Shown here piece after piece: positions 51,970 through 60,216 of a stretch of DNA of 64,000 nt (positions are counted from its first letter, which is position 1; every line of letters begins with the position of its first letter). The stretch is taken from assembly GCA_905215385.1 (NCBI GenBank), contig CAJMPY010000010.1, positions 1-64,000 on the forward strand, read 5' to 3'. This DNA comes from an uncultured bacterium (lineage in GTDB: Bacteria; Actinomycetota; Coriobacteriia; Coriobacteriales; Coriobacteriaceae). The notes under the pieces are model-generated. The model was not told the DNA's origin. It saw only the letters and a program-made list of their open reading frames with translations, and did not search any database. The position numbers and the translations under genes were made by a program.

Positions 51970-52995
51970 CTACTCGCAGAGCAGCTTGGCGATCTGGACG
52001 GCGTTGGTTGCCGCGCCCTTACGGATTTGGTCGCCGCAGCACCAGAAGGTGATGCCACGTGCGGCCTCGGGGTTCGAGATATCACGACGCACGCGACCGA
52101 CCCAGATCAGGTCCTGGTCGGACGTGTCCATCGGCATGGGGAAGCGGTCGTGCGCATCCTCGGCGCTCATGTCGTCAACCAGCTTGACGCCCGGAGCGGC
52201 GGCCAGCGCGGCGCGGGCCTCTTCCACCGTGATGTCACGCTCAAACTCGAGCGTAATGCTCTCGGAGTGCGAGCGCAGTACAGGCACGCGCACGCAGGTG
52301 CAGTTCACGCGCAGCTCGGGCAGGTGCATGATCTTGCGGCCCTCGTTTTGCAGCTTCATCTCCTCGGAGGTAAAGCCCTCCTCCTTGACGCCGCCAATCT
52401 GCGGAATCAGGTTGCTCGCCAGCTGGGCGGCAAATGCGCGCGGCTCGGGAATCTCCTCGCCACGGCCCAGGGCGGCCAGCTGAGCCTCGAGCTCGGCCAT
52501 ACCGGGAGCGCCAGCGCCCGAAGCTGCCTGATACGTGGACACGATCATGCGCTTCACGCCGGCGAGCTGATGCAGCGGCCACGTAGGAACCAGACCGATG
52601 ATGGTCGCGCAGTTGGGGTTGGCGATCAGGCCGTGGTGCCACTTAATGTCATCGGCATTGATCTCGGGCACGACCAGCGGCACCTCGGGATCCAGACGGA
52701 AGGCATGGCTGTTGTCGACCACGACGGCGCCGCGCTTGACGGCCTCGGGCAGCAGCTCCTTGGCGATATCGTCGCCGGCAGCGCCGAGTACGATGTCGCA
52801 GCCCTCAAAGGCCTCGGGGCAAGCCTCCTCAATCACAACCTGCTCGCCGCGGAACTCAACGGTCTTGCCCGCAGAGCGCGCGCTCGCCAGCAGCTTGAGC
52901 TTACCGACCGGAAACTCCTGCTCGTTGAGGCACTCGAGCATCTGGGTGCCCACGGCTCCCGTCGCGCCCAAAATAGCAACCGTGTACTGTTTCAT
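51970..52995 (-). CDS. asd: Aspartate-semialdehyde dehydrogenase
   Basis: Enzyme of about 341 residues reducing aspartyl phosphate to aspartate semialdehyde, shared by the lysine, methionine and threonine routes. VAILGATGAVGTQMLECL is the NADP motif, LIANPNCATIIGLVP carries the active-site Cys, and EDAHDRFPMPMDTSDQDLIWVGRVRRD is the C-terminal substrate part. The ATG at 52995 has AAAGGGGGA before it and gives the family N-terminus MKQYTVAILGATG; the frame extends 12 codons further. Downstream of lysC on the same strand; the 173-bp gap holds a GTCCC-tag hairpin. (Motifs quoted in parts of the family order.). Confidence 0.94.
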   Translation of the reverse strand: MKQYTVAILGATGAVGTQMLECLNEQEFPVGKLKLLASARSAGKTVEFRGEQVVIEEACPEAFEGCDIVLGAAGDDIAKELLPEAVKRGAVVVDNSHAFRLDPEVPLVVPEINADDIKWHHGLIANPNCATIIGLVPTWPLHQLAGVKRMIVSTYQAASGAGAPGMAELEAQLAALGRGEEIPEPRAFAAQLASNLIPQIGGVKEEGFTSEEMKLQNEGRKIMHLPELRVNCTCVRVPVLRSHSESITLEFERDITVEEARAALAAAPGVKLVDDMSAEDAHDRFPMPMDTSDQDLIWVGRVRRDISNPEAARGITFWCCGDQIRKGAATNAVQIAKLLCE

Positions 52996-53127
52996 GCTTC
53001 CCCCTTTAAAGGTTGTGGCTATCGCCCGCACGCCAAGCAGGCAGGATATTCTTGCCCAGTTTATACAAGAACGGGGCGGTTACAAAACCCGCCCCGTCGA
53101 AACGAAATCGAAACGAAACGCCCAGCA

Positions 53128-53157
53128 GTAGATTTTTGGGACATCCTAAAAATCTAC
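53128..53157 (-). repeat. GTCCC-tag hairpin, copy 6
   Basis: GTAGATTTTT and AAAAATCTAC form a perfect 10-bp stem. Read on the minus strand the loop side contains GGATGTCCC. It begins 11 bp after the lysC stop codon. Confidence 0.7.
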
Positions 53158-53168
53158 CGGGATGGAAA

Positions 53169-54557
53169 CTACTTGTGGAGCGCGGCCAGGGCAGGCTCGC
53201 CCGGCGCGGGAGCCTCCAGGTCAGAGACCTTCACAATGCCGTTCTCGTCGGAGAAGGCACGATAGATGGTCTGAATCGCCAGGTCGAAGTCCTTCTCCTC
53301 GACGCCGATAATGATGTTGATCTCGTCGCAGCTCTGCGAAATCATACGCACGCTCACGCCCGCCTGGCCAAGCATGCCAAACAGGTGACCAGAGATGCCG
53401 GCACGACCGCGCAGGTTGCGGCCAACGGTCGCGATAAGCGCCAGGCCCTCGACGACCTCAATCTCGAGCGGCTCGACCTCCTGCTGAATGTCGCCCACAA
53501 GCGAGTACAGCGAATCGTGCACATCCTGCTCCTGCACCACGGCGCCAAAGCGGTCGACACCGGTGGGCATGTGCTCGACGGAAACGTCATAGCGCTCGAA
53601 GACCGAAAGCGCACGACGCATAAAGCCAACGCGGGGCTTGGTGCGGTCGCGGGCGACGTTGATGGCGACAAAACCGCGCTTGCCGGTCACGCCGGTAATG
53701 ATGGGCTCCGCCTCGCCCTCATCAGCCGTCTCGCTAATGATGGTGCCGGGGTCCTGCGGCGCATTGGTGTTCTTGATGACCAGCGGAATACCCGCCTCAC
53801 GCACAGGGAACACGGCCTCCTCGTGCAGGACGCTTGCGCCCATGTACGAAAGCTCACGCAGCTCCTCGTAGGTAACGCGGGCGATGGGCTGAGCCTCGGG
53901 AACAATGCGCGGATCGGCAGAATAGAAGCCCGAGACGTCGGTCCAATTCTCGTACAGGTCGGCGCCTAGGCACTTGGCCAGGATCGAGCCGGAAATATCG
54001 CCGCCACCACGGTCGAGCAGCTTGATCTGGCCCTCACGCGTCGCGCCGTAGAAACCGGGCATAACAAAGCCGCCCTGCTGACCGTACTCCTGCACCAGCT
54101 CGGAGGTGCGATTCATGCTGAGCGTACCGTCGTGATGGAACGCCACAACCGTCGCGGCGTCCAGGAACGGCAGGCCCAGGTACTCGGCCATCAGGCGAGC
54201 GGTGAAGTACTCGCCGCGGCTCACGAGCTCCTCAGTAGAGTAGCCACCGGAGCGGGCGCGCTCGGCAAAGGCCGCGAACTCCTCACGGATGGGATAGGTG
54301 AGCTCCAGCTCGTCAGCGATATCAAAATAGCGCTGGCCAATGTCCTCGAGCAGCTCCTCACACGACACGTGGTACTTGACGTGCGCGTTGACCAAGTAGA
54401 GCAGGTCGGTCACCTTGGTGTCGCCCTTAAAGCGGCGACCGCAGGCAGAAACCACCACAAAACGGCGGGCAGGGTCGGCGTCGACAATGGCCTTGATCTT
54501 CTTGAAGTGTTCGGCGTCGGCGACCGACGAGCCGCCAAACTTGGCAATCTTAATCAT
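53169..54557 (-). CDS. lysC: Aspartate kinase
   Basis: First enzyme of the aspartate family pathway (462 aa). IAKFGGSSVADAEHFKKI is the ATP/aspartate motif, VVSACGRRFKGDTKVTD follows, and GRGGGDISGSILAKCLGAD-type RGGGDISGS binds nucleotide. Residues about 310-445 hold two ACT regulatory domains, so feedback by lysine or threonine is likely. Longer than the 400-430 residue actinobacterial alpha/beta type, which suggests the single-chain class close to ThrA-like or Bacillus LysC-III forms. Divergent from thrC, and co-directional with asd. Confidence 0.93.
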   Translation of the reverse strand: MIKIAKFGGSSVADAEHFKKIKAIVDADPARRFVVVSACGRRFKGDTKVTDLLYLVNAHVKYHVSCEELLEDIGQRYFDIADELELTYPIREEFAAFAERARSGGYSTEELVSRGEYFTARLMAEYLGLPFLDAATVVAFHHDGTLSMNRTSELVQEYGQQGGFVMPGFYGATREGQIKLLDRGGGDISGSILAKCLGADLYENWTDVSGFYSADPRIVPEAQPIARVTYEELRELSYMGASVLHEEAVFPVREAGIPLVIKNTNAPQDPGTIISETADEGEAEPIITGVTGKRGFVAINVARDRTKPRVGFMRRALSVFERYDVSVEHMPTGVDRFGAVVQEQDVHDSLYSLVGDIQQEVEPLEIEVVEGLALIATVGRNLRGRAGISGHLFGMLGQAGVSVRMISQSCDEINIIIGVEEKDFDLAIQTIYRAFSDENGIVKVSDLEAPAPGEPALAALHK

Positions 54558-54661
54558 GGGCTTGAGGTTACCTTTCTAAAAAGCCTCTGCGAACCTACTT
54601 TGTGCGCTCTGATACCATGGTTTCACCGATTGGGACCAAGGCATCCGAGGAGCAGTGTTAT

Positions 54662-56179
54662 ATGGGAACTTATCATAGTACACGAGGACGCACTTTATCG
54701 TGCTCAAGTAAGGTGGCAATCCGTACCGGCATCGCTCCCGACGGGGGTTTGTTTGTCTCGGACGAGCTCGGCACCCAGCAGGTCGATATCAGCTCGCTTG
54801 CAGATAAATCGTACTTTGAAATCGCTCAAGATGTGTTGGGAATGTTACTGAATGATTACACGACCGAAGAAATTTCGGCGTGTGTCGACGAAGCATACCG
54901 CGGCACGTTCGCGAGCGAAGAGGTTACGCCGCTCGTCAAACTCGATGCCGCACCGGGCGCCGACGCCCCTCAGACCTATGTGATGGAGCTCTTTGGCGGC
55001 CCCACGAGTGCCTTTAAGGACGTCGCCCTGCAGATGCTCCCCCGCTTGATGGCCCGCACTTCCGCCAAGGACGGCGGCGCCGAGCGCATCATGATCGTCA
55101 CCGCCACGTCGGGCGACACCGGCAAGGCCGCACTCGCTGGTTTTGCCGACGCTCCGGGCACGGGCATCACCGTCTTCTATCCCGAGGGCAAGGTCAGCCG
55201 CGTGCAGAATCTGCAGATGTCCACCCAGGAGGGCGATAACGTCGCCGTCTGCGGCATTCGCGGCAACTTCGACGATGCCCAGAGTGCCGTCAAGCGCATC
55301 TTTGCCGATAAGGAACTTGCCGAGCGTCTGGAGGCCGCCGGCACGGTACTTTCCAGCGCCAACTCCATCAACGTCGGCCGCCTGGTGCCGCAGGTCGTCT
55401 ACTACTTTGCCGCCTATGCGCAGCTGCTGCGTGCCGGCGCCATCAAGGCCGGCGACGCCGTGGAGTTCTGCGTACCGACCGGCAACTTTGGCGATATCCT
55501 GGCCGGCTACTATGCCAAGCGCATGGGCCTGCCCGTTGCCAAGCTCGTCGTGGCGAGCGATAAGAACAACGTGCTTGCCGACTTCCTGACCACCGGCGTC
55601 TACGACCGCAACCGTCCGTTCTTTACGACCATCTCGCCGTCGATGGACATTCTCATCAGCTCCAACCTGGAGCGCATGCTGTACTTCCTGTCCGACGGCG
55701 ACTGCGAGCTCGTTGCCGGCCTTATGGAGCAGCTGGCACAGACTGGTCGCTACGAGGTTCCCGCCGACCTGCTGGCAAAGATTCAGAGCGTCTTTGGCTG
55801 CGGTTGGGCCAGCGAGGACGAGGTCCGCGCTGCCATCAAGAGCTGCTGGGATGCGAACGGCTACGTGATTGACCCGCACACCGCTTGCGGCTATCACGTC
55901 TTTGAGCAGGTCGCTCCCGCCGAGGGCGCCAAGGCCCGCGTGCTGCTTTCGACCGCCAGCCCCTACAAGTTCCCGCGCGCCTGCTGCGACGCCCTGGGGC
56001 TCAACGTTCCCGAGGACGACTTTGAGGCCATGCGCGTGCTCGAGCAGGCAACCAACACGGTCGCCCCGACCCAGCTCGCCGAACTCGAATCCAAACCCGT
56101 CCGCTTCGAAGACGTCTGCGACGTCGATGAGATGGACAGTTACGTCGAGTCTGCAGCAAAAAAGATGACTACCAACTAA
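54662..56179 (+). CDS. thrC: Threonine synthase
   Basis: PLP enzyme (505 aa) converting O-phosphohomoserine to threonine. MGTYHSTRG at the start and SKVAIRTGIAPDGGLFV are typical of the longer class I threonine synthases. The PLP lysine is in GGPTSAFKDVALQMLPRL, ATSGDTGKAALAGFAD binds phosphate, and FCVPTGNFGDILAGYYAKRM binds the cofactor ring. The ATG at 54662 follows GAGGAGCAG and is preferred over the in-frame ATG at 54602. It precedes thrB with a terminator and a palindrome between. Confidence 0.94.
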   Translation: MGTYHSTRGRTLSCSSKVAIRTGIAPDGGLFVSDELGTQQVDISSLADKSYFEIAQDVLGMLLNDYTTEEISACVDEAYRGTFASEEVTPLVKLDAAPGADAPQTYVMELFGGPTSAFKDVALQMLPRLMARTSAKDGGAERIMIVTATSGDTGKAALAGFADAPGTGITVFYPEGKVSRVQNLQMSTQEGDNVAVCGIRGNFDDAQSAVKRIFADKELAERLEAAGTVLSSANSINVGRLVPQVVYYFAAYAQLLRAGAIKAGDAVEFCVPTGNFGDILAGYYAKRMGLPVAKLVVASDKNNVLADFLTTGVYDRNRPFFTTISPSMDILISSNLERMLYFLSDGDCELVAGLMEQLAQTGRYEVPADLLAKIQSVFGCGWASEDEVRAAIKSCWDANGYVIDPHTACGYHVFEQVAPAEGAKARVLLSTASPYKFPRACCDALGLNVPEDDFEAMRVLEQATNTVAPTQLAELESKPVRFEDVCDVDEMDSYVESAAKKMTTN

Positions 56180-56222
56180 AAACCCCTTATAAGGCGCCGG
56201 CGAAAGCCGGCGCACCTTCTTT
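56180..56222 (+). terminator. Terminator of thrC
   Basis: GCGCCGGC-gaaa-GCCGGCGC (56194-56213) is a perfect 8-bp stem with a GAAA loop, followed by ACCTTCTTTTAT. Confidence 0.8.
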
Positions 56223-56259
56223 TATCAGATAACCCCCGGGATGATGACGAACGCGCACA

Positions 56260-56371
56260 GCGTGCCTGGCTGTTTAGTTCGTCGCGAGTTCCGCACGCAA
56301 AGGAAAGCACTTAATGTGCTTTCCGTCTTGCGCAGGACTGCCCGAGCAGCGAACTAAACAGCCAGGCACGC
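56260..56371. repeat. Perfect 22-bp-arm inverted repeat in the thrB leader
   Basis: Arms 56260-56281 and 56350-56371 are exact complements (they contain TGCCTGGCTGTTTAGTTCG). An inner hairpin GGAAAGCAC-ttaat-GTGCTTTCC (56302-56324) is also perfect, and GCACGCAA/TTGCGC pairs between. It ends 13 bp before the thrB start codon and next to its ribosome site. Confidence 0.85.
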
Positions 56372-56384
56372 CAGGAGGACTCAC

Positions 56385-57266
56385 ATGATCAAGATCACCG
56401 TCCCAGCAACCAGCGCCAACTTGGGCATTGGCTACGACACCCTCGGCATGGCCGTCAGCCTCTACTCACACTTCACCTTTGAGCGCGCCGACAAGCTCAC
56501 CATCACGGGTTGCCCCGAGGAGTTCCAAAACGAGAACAACCTAGTCTACGTGAGCTTTGTGGATGCGCTGGCCGCATGGGGCGAGCCGGCTTTTCCCGTT
56601 GCCATCGACATTCAGACCGATGTACCCGTCGCTCGCGGCCTGGGCTCCAGCTCCACCTGCGTCGTCGCTGGCATCATGGCAGCCGCCGCGCTGACGGGCC
56701 ACACCGTCGACCGCGCCGAGCTCGTCCGCACCGCCACCGAGGTCGAGGGACATCCCGACAACGTCGCCCCCGCCATCCTGGGCGGCGCAGTCTGCTCTTT
56801 TACGCCGACCGGTTCGCTCCCCCAGTGCCTGCGCTACGAGGTGAGCGATCGCTTGCGTTTTATTACCGTGATTCCGCCCTACGAGGTGCATACGAGCGAG
56901 GCGCGCAAGGTCGTGCCGCAGGAGATTCCGCTCCCCACCGTCGTATGGCAAATGGGCCGCATCGCCGGCATGACGCGCGGCCTGGAGACCGGCGACCTGG
57001 ATCTGATTGCCGCCGCCAATGACGACCGCATCCAAGAGCCGTATCGCCGTCGCCTGATTCCCGACTACAACGCCGTGCGCGACACCTGCCTTAACGGCGG
57101 CGCCAAGACCATCTGGATCAGTGGTTCGGGCTCGACCCTCATGGCTGTGACCGACGACACCATCGTGGCAAAGTTCTTGCAGGTCAAGCTGCGCGAGCAG
57201 TTCCCTAAGTGTGATACGCATATTCTGACGTGCGACACCGAGGGCGCTCAAATCGAGTACCTGTAG
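56385..57266 (+). CDS. thrB: Homoserine kinase
   Basis: GHMP-family kinase (293 aa) phosphorylating homoserine. VPATSANLGIGYDTLGMAVS is the N-terminal motif, VARGLGSSSTCVVAGIMAAA the phosphate loop, and KTIWISGSGSTLMAVTDD the C-terminal GHMP motif 3. CCAGGAGGA precedes the ATG. It works directly before threonine synthase, whose gene is upstream; a terminator and a 112-bp palindrome separate them, so thrB may have its own control. (Each motif is shorter than the whole domain.). Confidence 0.94.
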   Translation: MIKITVPATSANLGIGYDTLGMAVSLYSHFTFERADKLTITGCPEEFQNENNLVYVSFVDALAAWGEPAFPVAIDIQTDVPVARGLGSSSTCVVAGIMAAAALTGHTVDRAELVRTATEVEGHPDNVAPAILGGAVCSFTPTGSLPQCLRYEVSDRLRFITVIPPYEVHTSEARKVVPQEIPLPTVVWQMGRIAGMTRGLETGDLDLIAAANDDRIQEPYRRRLIPDYNAVRDTCLNGGAKTIWISGSGSTLMAVTDDTIVAKFLQVKLREQFPKCDTHILTCDTEGAQIEYL

Positions 57267-57287
57267 ACATCGCTGGTTAATCCTTTC

Positions 57288-57416
57288 GGGCCGCCCAAGG
57301 GTATCCCCTTAAAAACGTCCTCGCACTTGAGGCCCGCTTCTCCTGCTCCTTCGGAGCTACGGATAAGCGGGCCTCGTGCTGCGGAATGTTTTTAAGGGGA
57401 TACCCTTGGGCGGCCC
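57288..57416 (+). repeat. Type A structured element after thrB
   Basis: Outer arms 57288-57316 and 57388-57416 are exact 29-bp complements. GTCCTCG (57317-57323) directly follows the first arm and CTGCGGAAT (57379-57387) directly precedes the second. Inner pairing joins GGCCCGCTT and AAGCGGGCC, and the cap is TGCTCCTTCGGAGC. It begins 21 bp after the thrB stop, no T-run. The rest of the gap to the convergent engB gene is unremarkable. Confidence 0.9.
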
Positions 57417-57523
57417 TACAGCAACGTGGTCGACGATGTCTATAGGAACCCACGCTTTGAAGGGGCGCCGGGCTGATGGTTTGGCTTTTTATTGGTGGGG
57501 CCCTTACTGGGATGGGACCCTTA

Positions 57524-58120
57524 CTAGAGGCAGGCCTCGGCGATGCGGCGTTTGAGTTCGTCGATGCCGGTGCCGGTTTGGGAGCTTGTGATGATTACGT
57601 TTTCGGCCGGGACGTTGAGCTGCTTTTTGATGGCTGCTGCCTGGCGGGCCTGCTGGGTGCGGCTGAGCTTGTCGGCTTTGGTGAGACAGACGATAAAGTT
57701 GAACTCGTTGCCCTGCAGGTAGTCGATCATGTCATGATCGAGCTTGCTGGGGTCGTGACGAATGTCCACCAGCGAGACGACCAAGTTAAAGCTGCGCTCG
57801 GAGTCGAAAAAGTCGCCGATAAGCTCGGCCCAGCGGTCGCGCTCGGCCTTAGAACGACGGGCGAAACCATAGCCCGGCAGGTCGACGAAGTGCACGTCAT
57901 CGGCCTCGAAGAAATTGATGTTGCTTGTCTTGCCCGGTGTGCTCGAAACCTTGACCAGGTTCTTGCGGCCAAAGAGCTTGTTCATAATCGACGACTTGCC
58001 CACATTGGAGCGGCCGACAAAGCTCACTTCGGGGCAGGTGGACTCGGGAATCTGCGAAACCTTGCCGTAGCTGGCGACGAACTTGGCAAGCTGGTAGTTA
58101 ATGGAATCGGCCATGGACAC
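57524..58120 (-). CDS. engB: Ribosome-biogenesis GTPase
   Basis: YsxC/EngB/YihA GTPase (198 aa) needed for large-subunit assembly. G1 is GRSNVGKSS, G2 region SSTPGKTSNINFF, G3 DLPGYGFA, G4 LTKADKLS, G5 ITSSQTGTG. VSFVGRSNVGKSSIMNKLFG is diagnostic for this family. It is convergent with thrB and 32 bp downstream of mtnN, so it is likely co-transcribed with it. Confidence 0.94.
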   Translation of the reverse strand: MSMADSINYQLAKFVASYGKVSQIPESTCPEVSFVGRSNVGKSSIMNKLFGRKNLVKVSSTPGKTSNINFFEADDVHFVDLPGYGFARRSKAERDRWAELIGDFFDSERSFNLVVSLVDIRHDPSKLDHDMIDYLQGNEFNFIVCLTKADKLSRTQQARQAAAIKKQLNVPAENVIITSSQTGTGIDELKRRIAEACL

Positions 58121-58152
58121 TCCTTGGTCGTAGGTTCTTACAAAAGAGCGCG

Positions 58153-58893
58153 CTATTGCGCGGCGGCAATGCGGCGGACGATATCGAGCGTGATGTTACT
58201 TGCGACACGCGCGTACTCGAACAGATCGAACTCTCGGTCGCAAATTGCATCGTACGCCTCGTCACAATTATCGCTGATAGCGCGCAACACCAGGCAATCG
58301 ACACCATTTTTGGTTGCGACATGAGCAATCGCCGCGCCCTCCATGCCGACACAATCGGCATGTGTCGCTTCGATAGCGTCGCTACGCATGGCGGCGCCCG
58401 TCACAAAGCGGTTACCCGTGGCAATCGTGCCGACCAAGAACTGTTTGGTGCCCTCGTTCGAAGCGACTGCATTTGTCGAAGCGTCAACGAACCCACGCTC
58501 AGCAAGCACGTCGACGGCAATATCGACCAGCGCGGGCGTCGAACCAAACTCCTCAAGCCCCGGTGCGGACTCGGCGATAAGCGCGGTATCGGTATCCAGA
58601 TAGCGCAGGCGTTTGCCAATGACCACGTCGTCGATATGGAGCTTGGGGTTCAAACCGCCCGCAATGCCCGAAAACACAACAGCCTGCGGAGCATACTTGC
58701 TAATGAGGTGCTGTGTTGCAGCGGCGGCGTTCACCGTGCCCATGCCCGCCGTTGTGGCGACAACTGTCAGGCCATCGAGCTCGCCGCTCACAACGGTCAA
58801 GCCTGCCTCCCGTGCCTCGCAAACGTCGCTCAGCTCTTCCTTAATCTGCATGATCTCTTTTTCGAGCGCACCGATAATCGCGATGGTAGCCAT
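58153..58893 (-). CDS. mtnN: 5'-methylthioadenosine/S-adenosylhomocysteine nucleosidase
   Basis: Nucleosidase (246 aa) cleaving MTA and SAH in methionine salvage and methyl-cycle detoxification. IAIIGALEKEIMQIKEEL is the N-terminal motif, VVFSGIAGGLNPKLHIDDVV the phosphate/ribose segment, VGMEGAAIAHVA the ribose-binding MEGAA motif, and LRAISDNCDEA holds the catalytic Asp. The ATG at 58893 has GGGGAA upstream; the frame opens four codons earlier with TTG. Upstream gene of a pair with engB. Confidence 0.93.
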   Translation of the reverse strand: MATIAIIGALEKEIMQIKEELSDVCEAREAGLTVVSGELDGLTVVATTAGMGTVNAAAATQHLISKYAPQAVVFSGIAGGLNPKLHIDDVVIGKRLRYLDTDTALIAESAPGLEEFGSTPALVDIAVDVLAERGFVDASTNAVASNEGTKQFLVGTIATGNRFVTGAAMRSDAIEATHADCVGMEGAAIAHVATKNGVDCLVLRAISDNCDEAYDAICDREFDLFEYARVASNITLDIVRRIAAAQ

Positions 58894-58971
58894 ACCATTC
58901 CCCAAACCTATACGAAATTCTCAACCACGGTATGGTACCAGCATTTTGTTTGACCTCGCCAAACGAACACG

Positions 58972-59193
58972 CTAAGCCAGCGTAGCGCGGGTATCATAGA
59001 GCGCCTTGGCGATGGCAGTCACAACCTCACTCGAATGGTCGCTCCATGGCATCGATGTCATGATGCTCATGACATAGGTACGGCCATCGATGTCGATAAG
59101 GCCCGCATCGCATGTCGAATAGTAACCATCCTCGCTAATCCAGCCTGCCTTGTTGCGCACCAAAACCTGCTCGTCCGCAATGCCATCGCGCAC
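58972..59193 (-). pseudogene. C-terminal remnant of a class A beta-lactamase-like serine hydrolase
   Basis: Only about 73 codons remain. VLVRNKAGWISEDGYYSTCD corresponds to the K-(T/A)-G strand and following part of class A beta-lactamase-like enzymes, and the helix SSEVVTAIAKALYD to the C-terminal end. The SxxK and SDN parts are missing: immediately upstream (to the right) the sequence becomes a GTCCC-tag hairpin and then pflA. The first codon is not preceded by a ribosome site. The hairpin marks the breakpoint. Confidence 0.65.
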
Positions 59194-59220
59194 TCATTTA
59201 AGTCTGTCCCCAATGAGTGC
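59190..59220 (+). repeat. GTCCC-tag hairpin, copy 7
   Basis: GCACTCATT (59190-59198) pairs perfectly with AATGAGTGC (59212-59220); the loop contains AAGTCTGTCCCC. It separates the beta-lactamase remnant from the pflA stop codon by two bases. Confidence 0.8.
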
Positions 59221-59222
59221 CG

Positions 59223-60041
59223 CTAGCCGATGGCGTTTTTGAGTTCGGCGCGGCGCTTTTTCATGCCGGCCATGACGGCGTTGCGCAGCTCGGGCATGCG
59301 CGCGGTATCCATCTGGGGCACGCCCTCGAGCTTATAGGGAATCCCCAGTTGCTCGTACTTGACGACACCCATCGTGTGATACGGCAGCATTTCCAGGCCC
59401 ACCACGTTGTGCCATGGAGCGATCAGGCGACCGAGCTTCTCGCATTCCTCCGCCGTGTCGGTGATACCCGGCACCACCACATGGCGAATAACAACCTTAA
59501 TCTTGCGATGGGCAAGCTCATCGCCAAACGCCAGGATGCGCGCAGGATCGCAACCGGTCAGCTTTTTATGCTCAACCGGATCGGCATGCTTGATGTCGAG
59601 CAGCACCATATCGGTCTCGTTGAGAACAGCATCGAACTTCTCCGGATGCTTGGGATCAAATGCATAGCCACAGCTATCTAGGCAGGTATGCACACGGCCA
59701 TCGGGATTGTTGTGCATTGCACGGAACAGGTCGGCCAAAAACTCGGGCTGCAGGAGCGGTTCGCCACCCGAAACGGTAATGCCGCCGCTACGGTAGAACT
59801 CATGGTTGCTCTGGAACTCGTCCATGAGATGCTCGACGGTCACCATCGTGCCGCCGTTAACAGACCAGGTATCGGGATTGTGGCAATACGCGCAGCGCAT
59901 GGGACAGCCCTGAACAAACACCACAAAGCGGATGCCGGGTCCGTCGACCGTTCCCATCGTCTCGATCGAATGCACGCGACCCAGGGCATACGCAGAGTCC
60001 TCGGGACGAGCGTCCACACCCTCAAGCGTCATTTCTGCCAT
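59223..60041 (-). CDS. pflA: Pyruvate formate-lyase activating enzyme
   Basis: Radical SAM activase (272 aa) that installs the glycyl radical on pyruvate formate-lyase under anaerobic conditions. The cluster motif is GCPMRCAYCHNPDTW (CxxxCxxC), preceded by ETMGTVDGPGIRFVVFVQG, and TVSGGEPLLQPEFLADLF binds SAM. HNVVGLEMLPYHTMGVVKYE near the C-terminus is typical of PflA. Start chosen at the ATG at 60041; a second ATG three codons later is possible, and the ribosome site is weak. No pfl gene is in the window. It fits a fermentative anaerobe. Confidence 0.92.
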   Translation of the reverse strand: MAEMTLEGVDARPEDSAYALGRVHSIETMGTVDGPGIRFVVFVQGCPMRCAYCHNPDTWSVNGGTMVTVEHLMDEFQSNHEFYRSGGITVSGGEPLLQPEFLADLFRAMHNNPDGRVHTCLDSCGYAFDPKHPEKFDAVLNETDMVLLDIKHADPVEHKKLTGCDPARILAFGDELAHRKIKVVIRHVVVPGITDTAEECEKLGRLIAPWHNVVGLEMLPYHTMGVVKYEQLGIPYKLEGVPQMDTARMPELRNAVMAGMKKRRAELKNAIG

Positions 60042-60216
60042 TCGCGCTACCTTGCCTCTCCTTGGATGCAACCAATTAAAATGCCAGAGCCATTCTAGCC
60101 CATGCGTTTGCGTTTAAACGTCTCGGACTAGAACGGCACGTTTTAATCTATCCCCCATCACCATGGCTGGGGGGCTACGTCGAGATGTCAGGCTGGAGAA
60201 CGCTCGCCTGCGGCCT

